A DNA stretch of 58,835 nucleotides from Deltaproteobacteria bacterium (GCA_028817435.1 JAPPPQ010000023.1:1-58835); one strand, 5' to 3'. Shown: positions 26,677 to 35,803, counted from the first letter of the stretch. The notes: a model not told the origin generated them from the letters alone. Translations and numbers: made by a program.

Positions 26677-27930
26677 ATGGCCGCACGCCCTCCGCTCGCC
26701 GGACTCCGGGTGCTCGAGTGTTCGCTGCTCGGCCCCGGCGCCATTGGCACGCACCTGTCCGATCTCGGTGCCGAGGTGATCAAGGTGGAGCCGCCCTCTG
26801 GCGATTACATCCGCGAGATGACCTGGCCCATCATCGGCGGCGTCTCGCTGCTGCATCTGCACATTCACCGGGGCAAGCAGAGCGCAATGCTCGATCTCGG
26901 CAGCGAAGCCGGCGCCGGTGTGTTCCGCGAGCTGGCGCGGGGCGCTGCCGTGGTGATTGAGGCGATGCGCCCCGGCTCGCTGGAGCGGCGCGGCCTCGGC
27001 TATGCGGCGCTGCGCGAATTGAATCCGCAGATCGTCTTCTGCAACATCTCCGGCTACGGCGCGACGGGCCCCTACCGGGATCTGCCCGCCCACGGCATTG
27101 CCTTCGACACCTGGGGCGGCGTGGTGGGCGCGGCGCGCGACGGCGAAGGCTTCTGCTACATCCCCGAGCACGCCTCCATCGGCATGCACGCCGGTCCCAT
27201 GTTCGGCGCTGTCGGCATTCTGGCCGCGGTGATTCGCGCGCGCGAAACCGGCGAGGGCTGCGAGCTCGAGATCGGCCAGTCCGACGCCACCGCCTACATG
27301 GATTGGTATCGCATCGAGAGCTGGCTGGCCTACCGCCGCCCCGAAGACGAAGTCACCGGCAACAAGGCCGACGGCTACGCCCGCCGCGCCCCGGGCACCG
27401 CCGGCATGAAGGAGGGCGTGCGCTACCAAATCTACGAAGCGGCGGATGGATTCGTATTGTTCATGGCCAGCGAGCGCGCCTTCTGGAAGAATTTTTGCGA
27501 GGCGCTAAACCGCCCGGAGCTCTTCGAGAAGTGGCCCGGCTCAAAATTCGCCGACCACGCCAGGGGCAACCGGGAGCTGCAGGCCATTTTGCGCGAAATC
27601 TTCAGGACGAAAACGGCGGAGGAGTGGATTGCCCTTGGCAAGGAGAAGAATTTCCCCATCGCGCCGGTCAACACACCGCAGAGCATCGCCGAAGATCCGC
27701 AGTTTCAACACCGCTTCCCGCTCTACCCGCACCGGCGGCACGGCGCAGATATGCTCCCCTATCCCGTGAAGTTTCCGGGCGAGGAATTGCCGACGCCCTC
27801 GCACGCGCCGACTCCCGGACAGCACACCGAGCAGGTGTTGCGCGATGTGCTGGGCTACAGCGCGGCGCGCATTGCCGAGCTGCGCGCCGCGGGCGCTTTC
27901 GGCAGGCCCCGGGGCGCGGACTCGGATTAG
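26677..27930 (+). CDS. CaiB/BaiF CoA-transferase, apparently lacking the catalytic Asp
   Basis: The 417-residue class III CoA-transferase family protein carries VLECSLLGPGAIGTHLSDLG, ISGYGATGPYRD and GIAFDTWGG. In the position of Asp165 of the first CoA-transferase it reads SIGMHAGPMFGAVGILAAV, with Gly/His instead of Asp. It may act as the non-catalytic half of a heteromer with the earlier gene, as reported for some heteromeric family III enzymes, or use another residue. Last gene of the operon; its 3' end overlaps the convergent DUF885 gene by 4 nt. Confidence 0.88.
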   Translation: MAARPPLAGLRVLECSLLGPGAIGTHLSDLGAEVIKVEPPSGDYIREMTWPIIGGVSLLHLHIHRGKQSAMLDLGSEAGAGVFRELARGAAVVIEAMRPGSLERRGLGYAALRELNPQIVFCNISGYGATGPYRDLPAHGIAFDTWGGVVGAARDGEGFCYIPEHASIGMHAGPMFGAVGILAAVIRARETGEGCELEIGQSDATAYMDWYRIESWLAYRRPEDEVTGNKADGYARRAPGTAGMKEGVRYQIYEAADGFVLFMASERAFWKNFCEALNRPELFEKWPGSKFADHARGNRELQAILREIFRTKTAEEWIALGKEKNFPIAPVNTPQSIAEDPQFQHRFPLYPHRRHGADMLPYPVKFPGEELPTPSHAPTPGQHTEQVLRDVLGYSAARIAELRAAGAFGRPRGADSD

Positions 27931-29669
27931 AGCAGCGGCCCGGCTTCCGGCCCGAGCAGCGCCCGGCGAATGGCGGGCAGCGGCGCAGCGCCGTAGGAGA
28001 GCATTGCGTCGTGGAAATCCCGGTGGCGGTAGCTCCCGCCATCGGCCTCTATTTGCGCGCGCCAGTCTGCGCGCATTTTCTGAATGGCGAGCTTGCCCAG
28101 CGTGTAGATCAGATACATTGGATCGAAGGTGCCGCGATAGGCTTGCTGCTGCGCGTTGCCCGGATCGAGAAAGGCCAGCTCGCGGAACAACTGCTCGGAT
28201 TTCGCCACCGTCATGCCCCGCACATGCAAGCCGATGGCGGAGAGGCAGCGCGCATTGCGCAGCAGTGCATTCAGCAACTGCCCCACATGCACGGCGGGAT
28301 CGTCCCAGACTCCCGCCTCCCACATCAGTTCCTCGGCGTAGTGCGCCCAGCCCTCGCTGGTGGCCGTGGTTCCAAAGGCGCGCAGCACCCGGGATTCGAT
28401 GCGCTTTTCGTGCAGCGATTGCAGAAAATGTCCGGGCCATGTTTCGTGCACGCTGGTGAAGAGCAGGTCTTTTTCGCCCGGCAGATAAGCGCGCTGGTCC
28501 GCCTCGCTCCACGAGGGATCCGGCGGCGAAATGTAGTAAAAGCTCGGCAGCGGCTTCTTCTCAAAAGGCCCCGCCGCAGAAAGAAAGGCCGAGTTGTAGC
28601 GCATGAAGGGAGGCGTCTCGACGACCTCCACCGCATCGTCGCTGGGAATGCTCGCCAATTCCAGGCGCAACACTGCTTCGCGCATCGCCTCGGATTGCCG
28701 CGTGGCCAGCGCCAGCACTTCTTCCGCGGCGGGCTTTTCGGCGAGCACGCGGGCCACCACAGCCGCCACATCGGCCTGCGGATCCAGCGCCGCGGCTGCA
28801 GCCTTCAGCGCCGCCTGATTGCGCGCCAGATCTGCGGCGAAAATTTCCTCCAACTGCGCGAGTCCGATTTCAATGCCCTGAGTTTCGCGCAGCATACGGA
28901 GAAAGCGCGCCTCGCCCAATGCGAAATCATCCCCCGCCGCGGGCAGCCGCGCCGTCAGCGCCTCGGCGTAGGTTTCGAGCGCCGCGGCCATGCCGGCGAG
29001 CGCGCCGCGCAGCTCTGCGCGCAGGTTTTCATCTTCGATGGGCGAGAGCAGCGGCGGAACATCGTCGCGCACAAAGCGCACCGCGCCGCGTGCCTGCGAA
29101 ATGGCGGTTTCGAGCCAGGGGCGCGGCAAAGCGCGCGCCAGGTTGGCGTTCGCCTGCTCCAGATAACCGGGCGCCGCCTGCGCCAGCGCGGCGACGGCGC
29201 GGGCGCGCTGCTCCAGCGGCGCGTAATCGCGGCTCACATAATTGGTGAGCGCCAGCGAGCCGAGGTAGTAGCGGGGATCGCGCCAGGGCGCGCGCAACTC
29301 GTCGAGCCGGAAGATTGCGCCGCGAAAGGCCACCAGCAGAGTCTCGCGCTCCACCTGCTGCCGCACCGAGAGCCGCGCGTTTTCGATGGCCTCCAGATCG
29401 GCGATGGCGCGCTTTGCGAAGTGTTGCGCGCGGGCGAAACCCTGCGGCGTCACATCCGGCAACCGCCCGTCGTATTGATGCAGCCCGAGGTAAACGCCGG
29501 TCGCCGGAGCGTGCTCGAACCAGCCCGCCACCAGCGAGTCCGCCAGTTCTGCAAAGCGCGCGCGCTCGGCGGAATCTCCGCCCGGCCCGCAGGCCAGCGC
29601 CATCGCAGACAGCGCCGCGAGGCAGGCGCAAACCAGGGAACGCCAATCGGAGTTGCGTCGTGTGTCCAT
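27927..29669 (-). CDS. DUF885-family exported hydrolase, probable lipoprotein
   Basis: The 580-residue protein starts with a signal sequence (SLVCACLAALSAMALAC) in which Cys27 could be lipid-modified, although the lipobox is not perfect. The DUF885 region contains the metal-binding motif SVHETWPGHFLQ (HETWPGH, a variant of HExxH) and SEGWAHYAEEL further on, which together look like a zinc peptidase/esterase active site. Family members are poorly characterised. A -10-like TAAGCT ends 6 nt before the ATG with no Shine-Dalgarno, so the mRNA is probably leaderless. The gene is convergent with the CoA operon and not obviously linked to it. Confidence 0.88.
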   Translation of the reverse strand: MDTRRNSDWRSLVCACLAALSAMALACGPGGDSAERARFAELADSLVAGWFEHAPATGVYLGLHQYDGRLPDVTPQGFARAQHFAKRAIADLEAIENARLSVRQQVERETLLVAFRGAIFRLDELRAPWRDPRYYLGSLALTNYVSRDYAPLEQRARAVAALAQAAPGYLEQANANLARALPRPWLETAISQARGAVRFVRDDVPPLLSPIEDENLRAELRGALAGMAAALETYAEALTARLPAAGDDFALGEARFLRMLRETQGIEIGLAQLEEIFAADLARNQAALKAAAAALDPQADVAAVVARVLAEKPAAEEVLALATRQSEAMREAVLRLELASIPSDDAVEVVETPPFMRYNSAFLSAAGPFEKKPLPSFYYISPPDPSWSEADQRAYLPGEKDLLFTSVHETWPGHFLQSLHEKRIESRVLRAFGTTATSEGWAHYAEELMWEAGVWDDPAVHVGQLLNALLRNARCLSAIGLHVRGMTVAKSEQLFRELAFLDPGNAQQQAYRGTFDPMYLIYTLGKLAIQKMRADWRAQIEADGGSYRHRDFHDAMLSYGAAPLPAIRRALLGPEAGPLL

Positions 29670-29675
29670 GGGGGG

Positions 29676-29681
29676 AGCTTA
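29676..29681 (-). promoter_or_regulatory. -10 element of the DUF885 gene (leaderless)
   Basis: TAAGCT on the minus strand is followed by six C residues and the ATG at 29669; no ribosome-binding site. Confidence 0.33.
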
Positions 29682-29714
29682 GGCCAGCGCCGCGCCGGGG
29701 GGCAACTGCCCGCG

Positions 29715-30566
29715 CTACGCCCGCGCGCGCCGGGCCCAATCGAGGTTGCGGCCAATCAGCAGCTCGGTCAGCTCTGCATGGTGCGCGTTTTTCATGGCGA
29801 CGGGCTCGCAATCGAAGCCGTGGCGCCGGGCCAGTTCGAGAACGCCGGGGGAGTTGTCGTAGGTCATCAGAAAATCTCCCCGCAGCGCAGCCGCGAGCTC
29901 GAAGAGCCGCGCGTGATCGAGATCGAAGTGGGCATACAACCGCCTGCCGGCCTTCTTTCCGGAAGCCGTGTAGGGCGGGTCAATGAAAAACACGCAATCC
30001 GCATCGCCCGCGCGCTGCTGAATCATTTTCATTCCATCCGCTTCCACAAATTCAATCTTCTCCCGAATCGCGTCAATGCACAGAATGCGCCGTTTGAGCG
30101 TTTCGGGATACCACCGGGACGCCACTCCCTTTCCGGCCTCCCCGCGCCGGATCATGCGGCTTCCCCGCGCCATAATTCCGCCGTGGTGGACGCGATTCTT
30201 CAGCAGCGTCCGGAAAGCGCGCTGGCGGGTGCTCGTCCTGCGCCTGGCGAGCTCGCGCCGCGCGGATTCTGCGGTCAACTCGAAGCGCACAATCCGCTCG
30301 GCCAGCCACTGGGCGTCGCCGTTCAGAATCGTCTGCCAAACCGCCGCGACATCCTCATCCAATTCCACCAGCACAACACTGTCGGCGAGCGCTTCAAAAG
30401 CCGCCGTCAAGCCGACAATGCCGCCGCCCGCAAAGGGCTCAATCAAGCGCCGCGGCCTGCGCGCCAGACTCCCCAGCCACGCGCGCACCTGGGGCACCAG
30501 CCAAGTCTTTCCCCCCGGATAGCGAAACGGGCTGCGCTGCGGAACCGAAGCCACATTGACCGCCAC
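29715..30566 (-). CDS. D12-class (Dam-type) N6-adenine DNA methyltransferase
   Basis: Orphan adenine methylase, about 283 residues. Motifs in alpha order are FRYPGGKTWLVP (SAM binding, FxGxG-type), EPFAGGGIVGL, then the catalytic IDPPYT and a LMTYDNSP segment. No restriction gene is adjacent, so a regulatory or protective role (or a solitary remnant) is possible. The longest start is ATG at 30578, but that ATG lies inside a TATGCT -10 element; GTG at 30566 is exactly 7 nt downstream of it, matching the leaderless pattern of other genes here, and is preferred. The recognition site (GATC or other) cannot be read from the sequence. Confidence 0.87.
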   Translation of the reverse strand: MAVNVASVPQRSPFRYPGGKTWLVPQVRAWLGSLARRPRRLIEPFAGGGIVGLTAAFEALADSVVLVELDEDVAAVWQTILNGDAQWLAERIVRFELTAESARRELARRRTSTRQRAFRTLLKNRVHHGGIMARGSRMIRRGEAGKGVASRWYPETLKRRILCIDAIREKIEFVEADGMKMIQQRAGDADCVFFIDPPYTASGKKAGRRLYAHFDLDHARLFELAAALRGDFLMTYDNSPGVLELARRHGFDCEPVAMKNAHHAELTELLIGRNLDWARRARA

Positions 30567-30573
30567 ACCGGGC

Positions 30574-30579
30574 AGCATA
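30574..30579 (-). promoter_or_regulatory. -10 element of the Dam-type gene (leaderless)
   Basis: TATGCT on the minus strand is followed by 7 nt and GTG at 30566. It overlaps the alternative ATG at 30578. Confidence 0.38.
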
Positions 30580-30588
30580 GCCGGGGGC

Positions 30589-31317
30589 TTAGTGGGCGCT
30601 GTTCCAGTCCGGCGAGATCACCGCATTGAGCAGCGACTCGGCGCTGGCGGCGAGGGTGCGGGCTGCGGGGCGCAGCCAGGCGGCGCAGGCGTTGCGCTCG
30701 GCCGGGGTCAGCGCCAGGCGGGGGCGGCGGGCGAGGGCGGCGGCTACCCGCGCTGCTGTGAAGCTCGGCTCGGCGTAGGCTTCGGGGAGCGGCGAGGCCG
30801 CCAGTTTGCGGCACAGCTCGGGGAAGGTCCAAGCCATGCCGCCCGCTGCGCCGGTTGTGCCGCGGTGCACGGCGGCGCGAGTTGTGATTTGCGCGCGGAG
30901 TGTTGCGGGCGCGCGGCGGCCGGGTGCGAAGTGCAGCAGCGCGCCGAGTTGCGGCGCTTGCGCCAGCGCCGTGCGGTAGGCGTCGGGGACGCCGCAGCGT
31001 TGCGCGAGCCAGCCGTCGAGCAGCAGTTCGAGTCCGATGTGGGCGGCGCCCCGCGCTGGCCCGCGCCGCAAACCGGCGCGGCGCAGTGCGCGCGCCGCAT
31101 CCGCCGTCAGCCGTTGGAAGGCGGGCAGGGCGTGAAAGGCTGCGTCCACCGCCAGGTGGTGCGCAATGCCTGCGGAAAGCGCGGCGTCATTTGCGCCGCG
31201 CAAGCGCAGGCCGGCCATGGGCGCCAGGTCCGGAAGCATTGCGCCGAGCACGAAGCGCGGATTTGCATTGCGCCCCGCCGCAAGCCATGCGTGACCGAAG
31301 AAGTTCACGCCGCGCAT
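30589..31317 (-). CDS. Uncharacterised AcpH/phospholipase-C-like small hydrolase
   Basis: The 242-residue protein opens VNFFGHAWLAA...FVLGAMLPDLAPMAG, followed by GIAHHLAVDAAFHALPAF and HIGLELLLDGWLA. The early His and Asp, the HHLAVDAAFH cluster and the later His/Glu/Asp are laid out like helical metal-dependent hydrolases such as ACP phosphodiesterase (which start MNFLAHxxLA) and related zinc-dependent proteins. Substrate unknown. ATG at 31317 gives MRGVNFF; GTG at 31308 would give the more family-like MNFF start. It is divergent from the acetyltransferase gene, sharing a very short control region. Confidence 0.68.
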   Translation of the reverse strand: MRGVNFFGHAWLAAGRNANPRFVLGAMLPDLAPMAGLRLRGANDAALSAGIAHHLAVDAAFHALPAFQRLTADAARALRRAGLRRGPARGAAHIGLELLLDGWLAQRCGVPDAYRTALAQAPQLGALLHFAPGRRAPATLRAQITTRAAVHRGTTGAAGGMAWTFPELCRKLAASPLPEAYAEPSFTAARVAAALARRPRLALTPAERNACAAWLRPAARTLAASAESLLNAVISPDWNSAH

Positions 31318-31331
31318 GGTATCACGCCCGC

Positions 31332-31337
31332 TACACT
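31332..31337 (+). promoter_or_regulatory. -10 element of the GNAT gene (leaderless)
   Basis: TACACT is followed by 7 nt and the TTG at 31345. No Shine-Dalgarno is present. Confidence 0.35.
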
Positions 31338-31344
31338 TGCGGAC

Positions 31345-31803
31345 TTGAAGAGCGGGCAATTGCACATTGAGATTTGCGAAGGCGCTGCGCCCCCGGATGC
31401 GCTGCAGCTTCGCCGCGCCGTGTTCATGGACGAGCAAGGCGTCTCTGAGGATGAGGAGATGGACGGACTCGACGGCGACTGCGTTCACTTTCTGGCGCGC
31501 GAAACGAGCGAAACGCGCGCCATCGGCTGCGCGCGGCTGCGCCCGCTGAAGGCGGGCGGAAGGGCGGACGCCAAGGTGGAGCGCGTGGCGGTGCGGGCAG
31601 AGCTGCGCGGGCGCGGACTGGGCGGCGCGATAATGGCGGCGGTGGAGGCCGAGGCCGCCCGGCGCGGCTGGACGCGCCTGCTGCTGCATGCACAATTGCG
31701 CGCCGCGCAATTTTACGAGGGCCTGGGCTGGCGTCCGGCGGGCGGCGATTTCGAGGAGGCCGGCATTCCCCACCGCAGAATGACGAAATCGCTGATAAGC
31801 TGA
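31345..31803 (+). CDS. GNAT-family N-acetyltransferase (ElaA-like)
   Basis: The 152-residue acetyltransferase has LRRAVFMDEQGVSEDEEMDGLD at its start (seen as LRRAVFMDEQGV), as in ElaA-type proteins. The acetyl-CoA pyrophosphate-binding motif is VERVAVRAELRGRGLGGAI, and the C-terminal AAQFYEGLGWRP is typical. No ATG is available. TTG at 31345 is preferred because it lies 7 nt after a -10-like TACACT; another TTG at 31360 is possible. The stop is 9 nt before the AsmA gene, so the two are co-transcribed. Confidence 0.87.
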   Translation: MKSGQLHIEICEGAAPPDALQLRRAVFMDEQGVSEDEEMDGLDGDCVHFLARETSETRAIGCARLRPLKAGGRADAKVERVAVRAELRGRGLGGAIMAAVEAEAARRGWTRLLLHAQLRAAQFYEGLGWRPAGGDFEEAGIPHRRMTKSLIS

Positions 31804-31812
31804 GGACTCAGG

Positions 31813-34596
31813 ATGGCACTGAGCAGCGGCTGGCAGAAATTGCGCGGCGCCATCGCGCGCCGCGCCGCCCGCCGCCCAAGCCGCGAGGCGCAGGGCGAAG
31901 CGCGCCGCGCGCAACCCGGCGCAGCGCGCGCCGGGCGGCGCTGGGTGTGGATTGGCCTGGCGCTCGCGCCCGTGGCGTTGCTCGCCGTGCTGATCGGGTT
32001 GCTGCTGCTCTTCGATCCCGACGAACACCGCGAGTGGATTGCCGATCAGGCGGCGGCGCGGCTCGGCCGGCCGGTGCAAATCGGCGCGATTCACTGGCGC
32101 TGGCAGCCGCACTTTCAGCTCGCCCTGGACGATGTCGTGCTGGGCGCGGCTGCGCAGGGCGGGCCGGAACTGGCGCGCTTTGCGCGGTTGCGCGTTGCGC
32201 TGCGCCCGCTCTCGCTGCTCTCGGGCCCGCTGCAGATCGAGAACCTCGAGCTGCACGGCCTGCGCCTGCGGTTGGGCGGAGCGGGCGGCGCGGAGGGCGG
32301 CGCGCCCCCGCCCCAACAGCAAGAATCGGCGCAGCAAGCCCCGGCGGCTTCGCGCTCTCCCCTCGCCGCGTTGTCGCGCATTGCGCTGGCCCGCGCAGAG
32401 ATTCGGGATGCCGCGGTTTCGCTGCACGGCGCAGACGGCGCGCCCGCGCTGCGCCTGGAAGAAATCGGCGCACGGCTCGGCCCCGCTGGCGAAATCAATG
32501 CATCGCTGCAATTGCGCGCCGAGCCGCACGATGTGACGGGCGCGCTGCAACTGGCGGGCGCGCTTTCCACTGATGCGGCCGCGGCGCGGCTGCAGCCGCT
32601 GCGTTTGGCGCTGCAACTCGAAGGCGGCGCACTGCCCGGCGGCCGCGGCGCGCTCAACTACAACGGCGGCCTCGCCTTCGCAGAAGATGGCGCGCTGGAA
32701 ATTTCGCCCTTCACCCTGCAGGGGTTGGGAGTGCAGGCGGCCGGCAGCGGGCGCTTTGCGCCACCGGCGCTGCAGGCGCAACTGGAAGCGCGGGGAGAAG
32801 ATTTGCCCCGATTGCTGAAGCTCTACGCGCAGCTCTCCGGCGGGGGCGGCTCGCTTCCGGCGCGCATTGCCAAAGCTTACGATGCGGCGCGCGTTGCCAG
32901 GGCGGCGCGCCGCTTCGAGATTGGCGGGCGCTTTGATTTGGATCTGGCGGCGGGGCGCGCCGAAGCGCATGACTTGAAGGCGCGGTTTCTCGGCCTGCAA
33001 CTCGCCGGGCATTTGGCCCCGGGTGCAGCGGGCGAAGCGCCTCTGCAGGGCGAAGTGCAACTGCGCGCGGCGCGCAGCGTAGCGCCGCTGTGGCGCGCGC
33101 TCGGTCAGCCGCAACTCGCGCGGCGCATTCGCGCGCTGAGCGGCAGCGCGCAAATTGAAGCCGACCCGCAGCAAGCGCAATTGGCGCTCACTCCGCTGAA
33201 GCTGCAGGTGACCCTGGCCGATGCCGCGCAGCCCCTGGCGCTCAGCACCAGGGCGCAGTGGAAGCAGGGCCGCGCAGAGCTGTCGAAGCTGCGCCTTACC
33301 GGGCCGGGCCTGCAACTCTCGGGAGATTTGCAACTGCAACCGGCGCCGCTGGAGTTGCACACGCGGCTGCGCGCGCCGCAAATTGCGCCGCGGCAATTGC
33401 TGGTGTTGCTGCCGGGCGGCCTGCCCAAAATGTCCGGCGCCAAGGCATTGCGCCGCGCCAGCCTGGACGGCGCGCTGCATCACAGCGCGGGAAGCTGGCA
33501 ACTGACGCTGAACCAGGCGCAGGTGGACGACACCGCGCTGCGCGGAGAGGCCAGCTTCACACCGGGGGATGTGCAGCAGGCCGCGCTGAATCTTGAAATC
33601 GGCCGCCTCAATTTGGATCGCTATCTGCCGCCGCGCAAAGCGGCGAAGCCCGGCGCTGGCGCAAGCGGCGCTGCGGCGGAAAAGGCGGCGGAAAAAGGCG
33701 GCGGCGGCGGCGATTGGACGCAGCGCCTGCGGCGTCTGGCGCTTTCGGGCGAAGTGAAAGTGCAGGAGTTGATTGTGCGCGGCCTGCGCCTGCAGCAGGT
33801 TGAGTTGGCGCTGCGGCGCGAGGGCGAGACTTTTCACTTGGCGCCGCTCAACGCCACCGCCTACGGCGGGCGGCTCAATGTGCAAGGCGATCTCAACCTG
33901 GGGGCTGCGGAGCCGCGCTTCACACTGCGCGGCGCAGGGCAGAAAATTCAACTGGGCGCAGCGCTGCGCGACCTGAACGGCCGCTCGCGCCTGGACGGCA
34001 TTCTCAATTTGAATCTGCAACTGCAGGGCGCGGCGCTCTCGGGCGCGGCGCTGAAGCGCAGCTTGCGGGGCAGCGCAGATTTGCAGCTTAGCCGCGGCGC
34101 TTACCGGGGCATTGACATCCGGCGGCAGATTGCAAACTGGCGGCGGCTGATCGGCGGGCGCGGTGCGGCGCGCCATCGCGACGATTCCAAAGCGCGCACC
34201 GATTTCGAGAAGCTCGCCGCAAAGCTGCGCATTGAAGACTGGGTGCTGCACAACGATTCGCTCAACGCCAGCGCGCCACTGCTGCGCATTACCGGCAAGG
34301 GCCGCTACCGGCTGGCGGACAACCACCTGGATTACCGCGCCGTCGCCCATATCGGCGCATCGCGCCCGCCGCTCAGTGCGCCGCTTCCCATTCGCATTAC
34401 CGGCCACCCGCCCCGGCTGCTCTACATTCCCGATCTGAGCGCCCTGCTGCAGGAATCGCTGGGGCGAATTGGGGGGACGCTGATTCAAGGCGTGCGCGGC
34501 GCGGCGGGGCAGGGAGATTCCGCCGATGAGGAAGAAGCAGACGCCGCGCCGCCGGACGAGGAACTGAAGAAGCTGCGCGAACTGCTGCCTTTTTGA
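31813..34596 (+). CDS. AsmA-family envelope protein
   Basis: The 927-residue protein has a basic cytoplasmic N-terminus, one membrane helix (residues ~45–67, WIGLALAPVALLAVLIGLLL) and then a long periplasmic part. That part starts with the AsmA-type segment GRPVQIGAIHWRWQPHFQLALDDV (in parts: LGRPVQIGAIHW, LALDDVVLG). Many repeated beta-rich, leucine/alanine/glutamine-rich stretches follow. The C-terminal AsmA-2 region (GRSRLDGILNLNLQLQGAAL, RGIDIRRQIANWR-like YRGIDIRRQI) is intact. AsmA-like proteins are thought to form bridge-like lipid-transfer structures between the membranes, which implies a Gram-negative envelope. A GAGGA site precedes the ATG. Confidence 0.9.
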   Translation: MALSSGWQKLRGAIARRAARRPSREAQGEARRAQPGAARAGRRWVWIGLALAPVALLAVLIGLLLLFDPDEHREWIADQAAARLGRPVQIGAIHWRWQPHFQLALDDVVLGAAAQGGPELARFARLRVALRPLSLLSGPLQIENLELHGLRLRLGGAGGAEGGAPPPQQQESAQQAPAASRSPLAALSRIALARAEIRDAAVSLHGADGAPALRLEEIGARLGPAGEINASLQLRAEPHDVTGALQLAGALSTDAAAARLQPLRLALQLEGGALPGGRGALNYNGGLAFAEDGALEISPFTLQGLGVQAAGSGRFAPPALQAQLEARGEDLPRLLKLYAQLSGGGGSLPARIAKAYDAARVARAARRFEIGGRFDLDLAAGRAEAHDLKARFLGLQLAGHLAPGAAGEAPLQGEVQLRAARSVAPLWRALGQPQLARRIRALSGSAQIEADPQQAQLALTPLKLQVTLADAAQPLALSTRAQWKQGRAELSKLRLTGPGLQLSGDLQLQPAPLELHTRLRAPQIAPRQLLVLLPGGLPKMSGAKALRRASLDGALHHSAGSWQLTLNQAQVDDTALRGEASFTPGDVQQAALNLEIGRLNLDRYLPPRKAAKPGAGASGAAAEKAAEKGGGGGDWTQRLRRLALSGEVKVQELIVRGLRLQQVELALRREGETFHLAPLNATAYGGRLNVQGDLNLGAAEPRFTLRGAGQKIQLGAALRDLNGRSRLDGILNLNLQLQGAALSGAALKRSLRGSADLQLSRGAYRGIDIRRQIANWRRLIGGRGAARHRDDSKARTDFEKLAAKLRIEDWVLHNDSLNASAPLLRITGKGRYRLADNHLDYRAVAHIGASRPPLSAPLPIRITGHPPRLLYIPDLSALLQESLGRIGGTLIQGVRGAAGQGDSADEEEADAAPPDEELKKLRELLPF

Positions 34597-34612
34597 GGCG
34601 AGGAGAAGAGCG

Positions 34613-35803
34613 ATGGCCGATGCCCTGCACTTCGATCCCTTCGATTACGCCTTTCACGAAGACCCCTATCCGGTTTACCGCGCGTTGCGCGAGCATGCGC
34701 CTGCCTATCACAACGAAGAGCTCGGCTTCTGGGCGCTTTCGCGCCACGCCGATGTGCTGGCGGGCTTCAAGGACACCGCGCGCTTCTCAAATGCCGCGGG
34801 CATTGCGCTGGAAATCGGCGACCTGAGCGGCGATATGCGCGCCGTGCTCTCGATCCTGGGCATGGATCCGCCCGAGCACGGGCGCATGCGCGGCCTGGTT
34901 TCGCGCGGCTTCACGCCCCGGCGGGTGGCGGCGCTGGAGCCGCGCATCCGCGAATTGGCGCGGGGCTATCTGCGCCGCTTCCGCGCCGCGGGGCGCTGCG
35001 AATTCATCGGGGATTTTGCCGGCCGTATGCCGATGGATGTGGTGAGCGAGATGTTCGGCGTGCCCGAAGCGGAGCGCGGCGAATTGCGCGCTCTGGTGGA
35101 TTGCCTGGTGCACCGCGAGCCCGGCGTGCGCGGCATTCCGCCCGCGGGCATTGAGGCTTCCAGCAAACTGCTGCGCTACTTCGCCGAGCTGGTTGCAGCG
35201 CGCCGCCGCCGCCCCGGCGCAGACCTGGCCAGCGCGCTGCTGCAGGTGGAGCTGGACGGCGACCGGCTCGCCGAGCGCGACATTATCGCCTTCTGCTACC
35301 TGATGATTATTGCCGGCAACGAGACCACGACCAAGCTGTTGGCGAACTGCCTCTACTGGCTGGGCAAAAATCCCGCGCAGCGCGAGCAAGTGCAGCGCAA
35401 TCCGGCGCGCATTCCCGACTGGATTGAAGAGACGCTGCGCTACGACAACTCCACCCAGCTCATGGCGCGCGTCCTTACCTGCGATGTGGAAATGCACGGG
35501 CGGCATATGCCGAAGGGCGCGCGGCTGCTGTTGCTGATTGGCGCGGCAAACCGCGACGAGCGCGCATTTCCCGACCCGGATCGCTACGACCTTTCGCGCG
35601 ACACCGGCGAGCATCTCTCCTTCGGCCGCGGCGCGCACTTTTGCCTGGGGGCCGCGCTGGCGCGGCTCGAAGCGCGCGTTGCGCTGGAAGAATGGCAGCG
35701 CGCCATTCCCGGCTGGCGGGTTTGCGAAGACGCCCTGCAGCGCGTGCACTCCACCAATGTGCGCGGCTTCTCGCGCTTCCCCGTGGAGTGGCGGCCCCGC
35801 TGA
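34613..35803 (+). CDS. Cytochrome P450
   Basis: Soluble bacterial P450 of 396 residues. It has the I-helix oxygen-activation motif AGNETT, the K-helix ExxR in EETLRY, and the haem loop FGRGAHFCLGAALARLE with the Cys ligand. MDPPEHGRMRGLVSRGF in the C-helix region is typical of class I bacterial enzymes that need separate ferredoxin and reductase; none is seen in the window. GAGGCGAGGAGAAGAG precedes the ATG 17 nt after the AsmA stop, so co-transcription is likely. The stop codon lies in the loop of a perfect inverted repeat. Substrate unknown; steroid or other lipid is plausible from surrounding catabolic genes. Confidence 0.94.
   Translation: MADALHFDPFDYAFHEDPYPVYRALREHAPAYHNEELGFWALSRHADVLAGFKDTARFSNAAGIALEIGDLSGDMRAVLSILGMDPPEHGRMRGLVSRGFTPRRVAALEPRIRELARGYLRRFRAAGRCEFIGDFAGRMPMDVVSEMFGVPEAERGELRALVDCLVHREPGVRGIPPAGIEASSKLLRYFAELVAARRRRPGADLASALLQVELDGDRLAERDIIAFCYLMIIAGNETTTKLLANCLYWLGKNPAQREQVQRNPARIPDWIEETLRYDNSTQLMARVLTCDVEMHGRHMPKGARLLLLIGAANRDERAFPDPDRYDLSRDTGEHLSFGRGAHFCLGAALARLEARVALEEWQRAIPGWRVCEDALQRVHSTNVRGFSRFPVEWRPR

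Noticed and set aside
29715..30566. The Dam-type methylase as part of an R-M pair.
   Set aside because: Neighbours are a DUF885 hydrolase and a small AcpH-like protein; no endonuclease is adjacent.
27303..30629. A 1108-codon plus-strand open frame across the CoA-transferase, DUF885 and Dam genes.
   Set aside because: It crosses three well-supported genes, two on the other strand, and shows no domain.
30589..34488. A 1299-codon minus-strand open frame opposite the AsmA gene.
   Set aside because: Only its last 242 codons look like a real protein (the small hydrolase); the rest is antisense to AsmA and the acetyltransferase.
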